Shown here: one piece after another, positions 35,981-37,167 of the stretch | Position numbering within the stretch: the stretch's first letter is position 1 | How the letters are laid out: each line of letters starts with the position of its first letter | Assembly (NCBI GenBank): GCA_029882395.1 | Contig: JAOUKT010000034.1 | Span: 1-37,167, forward strand | From: Gammaproteobacteria bacterium | Lineage (GTDB): Bacteria; Pseudomonadota; Gammaproteobacteria; SZUA-229 | Direction: 5' to 3' | Length of the DNA stretch: 37,167 bases | The notes under the pieces: model-generated | What the model was told of the DNA's origin: nothing | Databases searched by the model: none | Seen by the model: only the letters and a program-made list of their open reading frames with translations | Program-made: the position numbers and the translations under genes

Positions 35981-37167
35981 TTAGAATTTTTGTGAGTACA
36001 TCAACTGCCAGTTAGTCTGTGCATGCGTTGTTGTTACACCACTACCGGCAGCAACTTCAACTTCAGGGGCGATGGTTAACGAGAAATCAACACCTGATGT
36101 TTTACCTGTCGCCTGACCCACACCTAAGGTAATGTGGTTTTCGATCGTTGCAGGGAATAATGGGTTTAACGTTGCATCTGGTACAGGATTACTTGCGCTA
36201 TTGATACCTGCACGTAATGTTGTTGCTGAAGATACTTTATAAGCACCACCTAGCTGAACAACCGTCTGGTCTTCCCAGTTCTGGTACATCTCGACATCCA
36301 TCGAAGCGCCAGCAAAACCGGCTGCCATTGGGTTAGCCTGAGTTGCGTCAGCTGTGAAACTCATGCGGAATGAATCCATCACATCAGCCCATTGAATAAT
36401 TTTCACATCAGCGGCAAACATCCACTTATCCTGCTGATAAGCCATACCTACACCAATTTGTGCCGGGAACTGGAAATCATTTACTGATATTTTACCTGTA
36501 ACTGGAAGCACACCAACACCACCACCTATATTTGTAAAATCGCCTCCCATACTTAACGTAGCGTTAGAAGTCTCTAAGTCACCCATATCTGTTTTAGTAT
36601 GGTACGTACCACCAACGGTTAAATTGTTATTCACTTTATATGTAAAACCAATCTTACTTGCTAAGCCTGCACCCTTTGCCTCGCCAGAAAAATCATCATC
36701 GTTTGAAAAATCAAATCGAGTATTATACAAATCAAATGCACCGGTTACAGATTGATCAGCATTTACAACTGGAGTCACTGTATTATTGGCCGTTAACATA
36801 CCACCAAAACCATCCACGAGCGTGCCTGATGCGGCACCACCTTGTTGTGTGCTCACAAAATCAAAAAACTGTGCACCACTCATTGCCATTTTCAGATCCA
36901 TACCGCCAAACACATAATCGAGCGAGCCACCAACGGTTAAATCTTTATTAACGCTATAAGTAATTGGAGCTACCAGTCGTCCGACACCGACTTCAGAGCG
37001 CACTATATCACCTGAACCAGCCGCTAAAAACGAGTTTGCTGCATACTCTGTACCCATGCCGCCTTGAGCAAACATGCCGATACCGTAAGTTAACGCATCA
37101 CTACGCACCGCGTAACCGACCGCTGGCATAAAGAATGAAGTTGCAGATGAATCTGCATCCGGCATAG
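35981..37167 (-). CDS. FadL/OmpP1-family outer-membrane transporter, C-terminal part
   Basis: About 395 codons run from the right edge to the stop at 35981; the signal peptide and N-terminal hatch are missing. The sequence is a series of amphipathic beta-strands with Gly/Asn/Asp-rich loops. It has the FadL-typical Y-G-I-G-M-F-A-Q-G-G-M-G, then K-I-G-F-T-Y-K-V-N-N-N-L-T-V-G-G-T-Y, and F-P-A-Q-I-G-V-G-M-A-Y. The final strand ends with Phe (L-M-Y-S-Q-K-F), as needed for BAM-mediated insertion. FadL-family channels take up hydrophobic substrates such as long-chain fatty acids or aromatic hydrocarbons. The actual substrate cannot be read from this fragment. Confidence 0.85.
   Translation of the reverse strand, partial: MPDADSSATSFFMPAVGYAVRSDALTYGIGMFAQGGMGTEYAANSFLAAGSGDIVRSEVGVGRLVAPITYSVNKDLTVGGSLDYVFGGMDLKMAMSGAQFFDFVSTQQGGAASGTLVDGFGGMLTANNTVTPVVNADQSVTGAFDLYNTRFDFSNDDDFSGEAKGAGLASKIGFTYKVNNNLTVGGTYHTKTDMGDLETSNATLSMGGDFTNIGGGVGVLPVTGKISVNDFQFPAQIGVGMAYQQDKWMFAADVKIIQWADVMDSFRMSFTADATQANPMAAGFAGASMDVEMYQNWEDQTVVQLGGAYKVSSATTLRAGINSASNPVPDATLNPLFPATIENHITLGVGQATGKTSGVDFSLTIAPEVEVAAGSGVTTTHAQTNWQLMYSQKF

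Overview
The window is ordinary-looking chromosome of a Gammaproteobacterium of moderate GC content. The evidence is gene order: parE-parC, xerD-dsbC, divergent lptFG and pepA-holC-valS, and ilvB-ilvH-ilvC-pssA-leuA are all typical gammaproteobacterial neighbourhoods. I cannot name the genus from sequence alone. The only mobile-element trace is at the extreme left edge, where the first 12 codons of an IS481-family-like transposase and its repeat-bearing end run out of the window.

Left third (1-14600). Topoisomerase IV (parE, parC, minus strand) stands divergent to a large UvrD-type helicase with a C-terminal PD-(D/E)XK nuclease domain (AddA/RecB-like, no partner subunit nearby). A response regulator with a winged-helix-like output domain, started by TTG, faces it. 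After about 650 bp without a convincing gene come dsbC and xerD (minus), then the compact molybdenum-cofactor operon mobA-mobB-moeA (plus) with its own promoter and a strong bidirectional terminator. A Lys/Ala-rich histone-H1-like protein gene converges on that terminator.

Middle (14600-25450). An AT-rich gap leads to an RDD membrane protein, then lptG and lptF (LPS export permeases, minus). These are divergent from pepA-holC-(small coupled ORF)-valS and two unrecognised genes, one soluble and helical and one membrane-anchored. The last of these overlaps the stop codon of a convergent REC-HD-GYP cyclic-di-GMP phosphodiesterase gene.

Right third (25450-37167). On the minus strand lie prfC (release factor 3), a branched-chain amino acid cluster read ilvB-ilvH-ilvC-pssA-leuA, then a uracil-DNA-glycosylase-like gene and rimI. 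The most informative regulatory signal is upstream of leuA. A near-consensus promoter is followed by a short leader ORF ending Leu-Leu-Ser-Val-Leu-Phe-Leu-Leu-Leu-Pro-stop, with mutually exclusive hairpins downstream. This is the layout of a leucine attenuator. The glycosylase-like protein keeps four candidate Fe-S cysteines but has lost the recognisable catalytic motifs. At the right edge are a secreted DUF302-like protein gene and the C-terminal part of a FadL/OmpP1-type outer-membrane transporter, separated by a terminator.

No rRNA, tRNA, CRISPR array or complete mobile element was seen. No wholly new multi-gene system is evident. The best leads are the leuA leader, the degenerate glycosylase, the orphan helicase-nuclease, the winged-helix response regulator and the unrecognised genes after valS.
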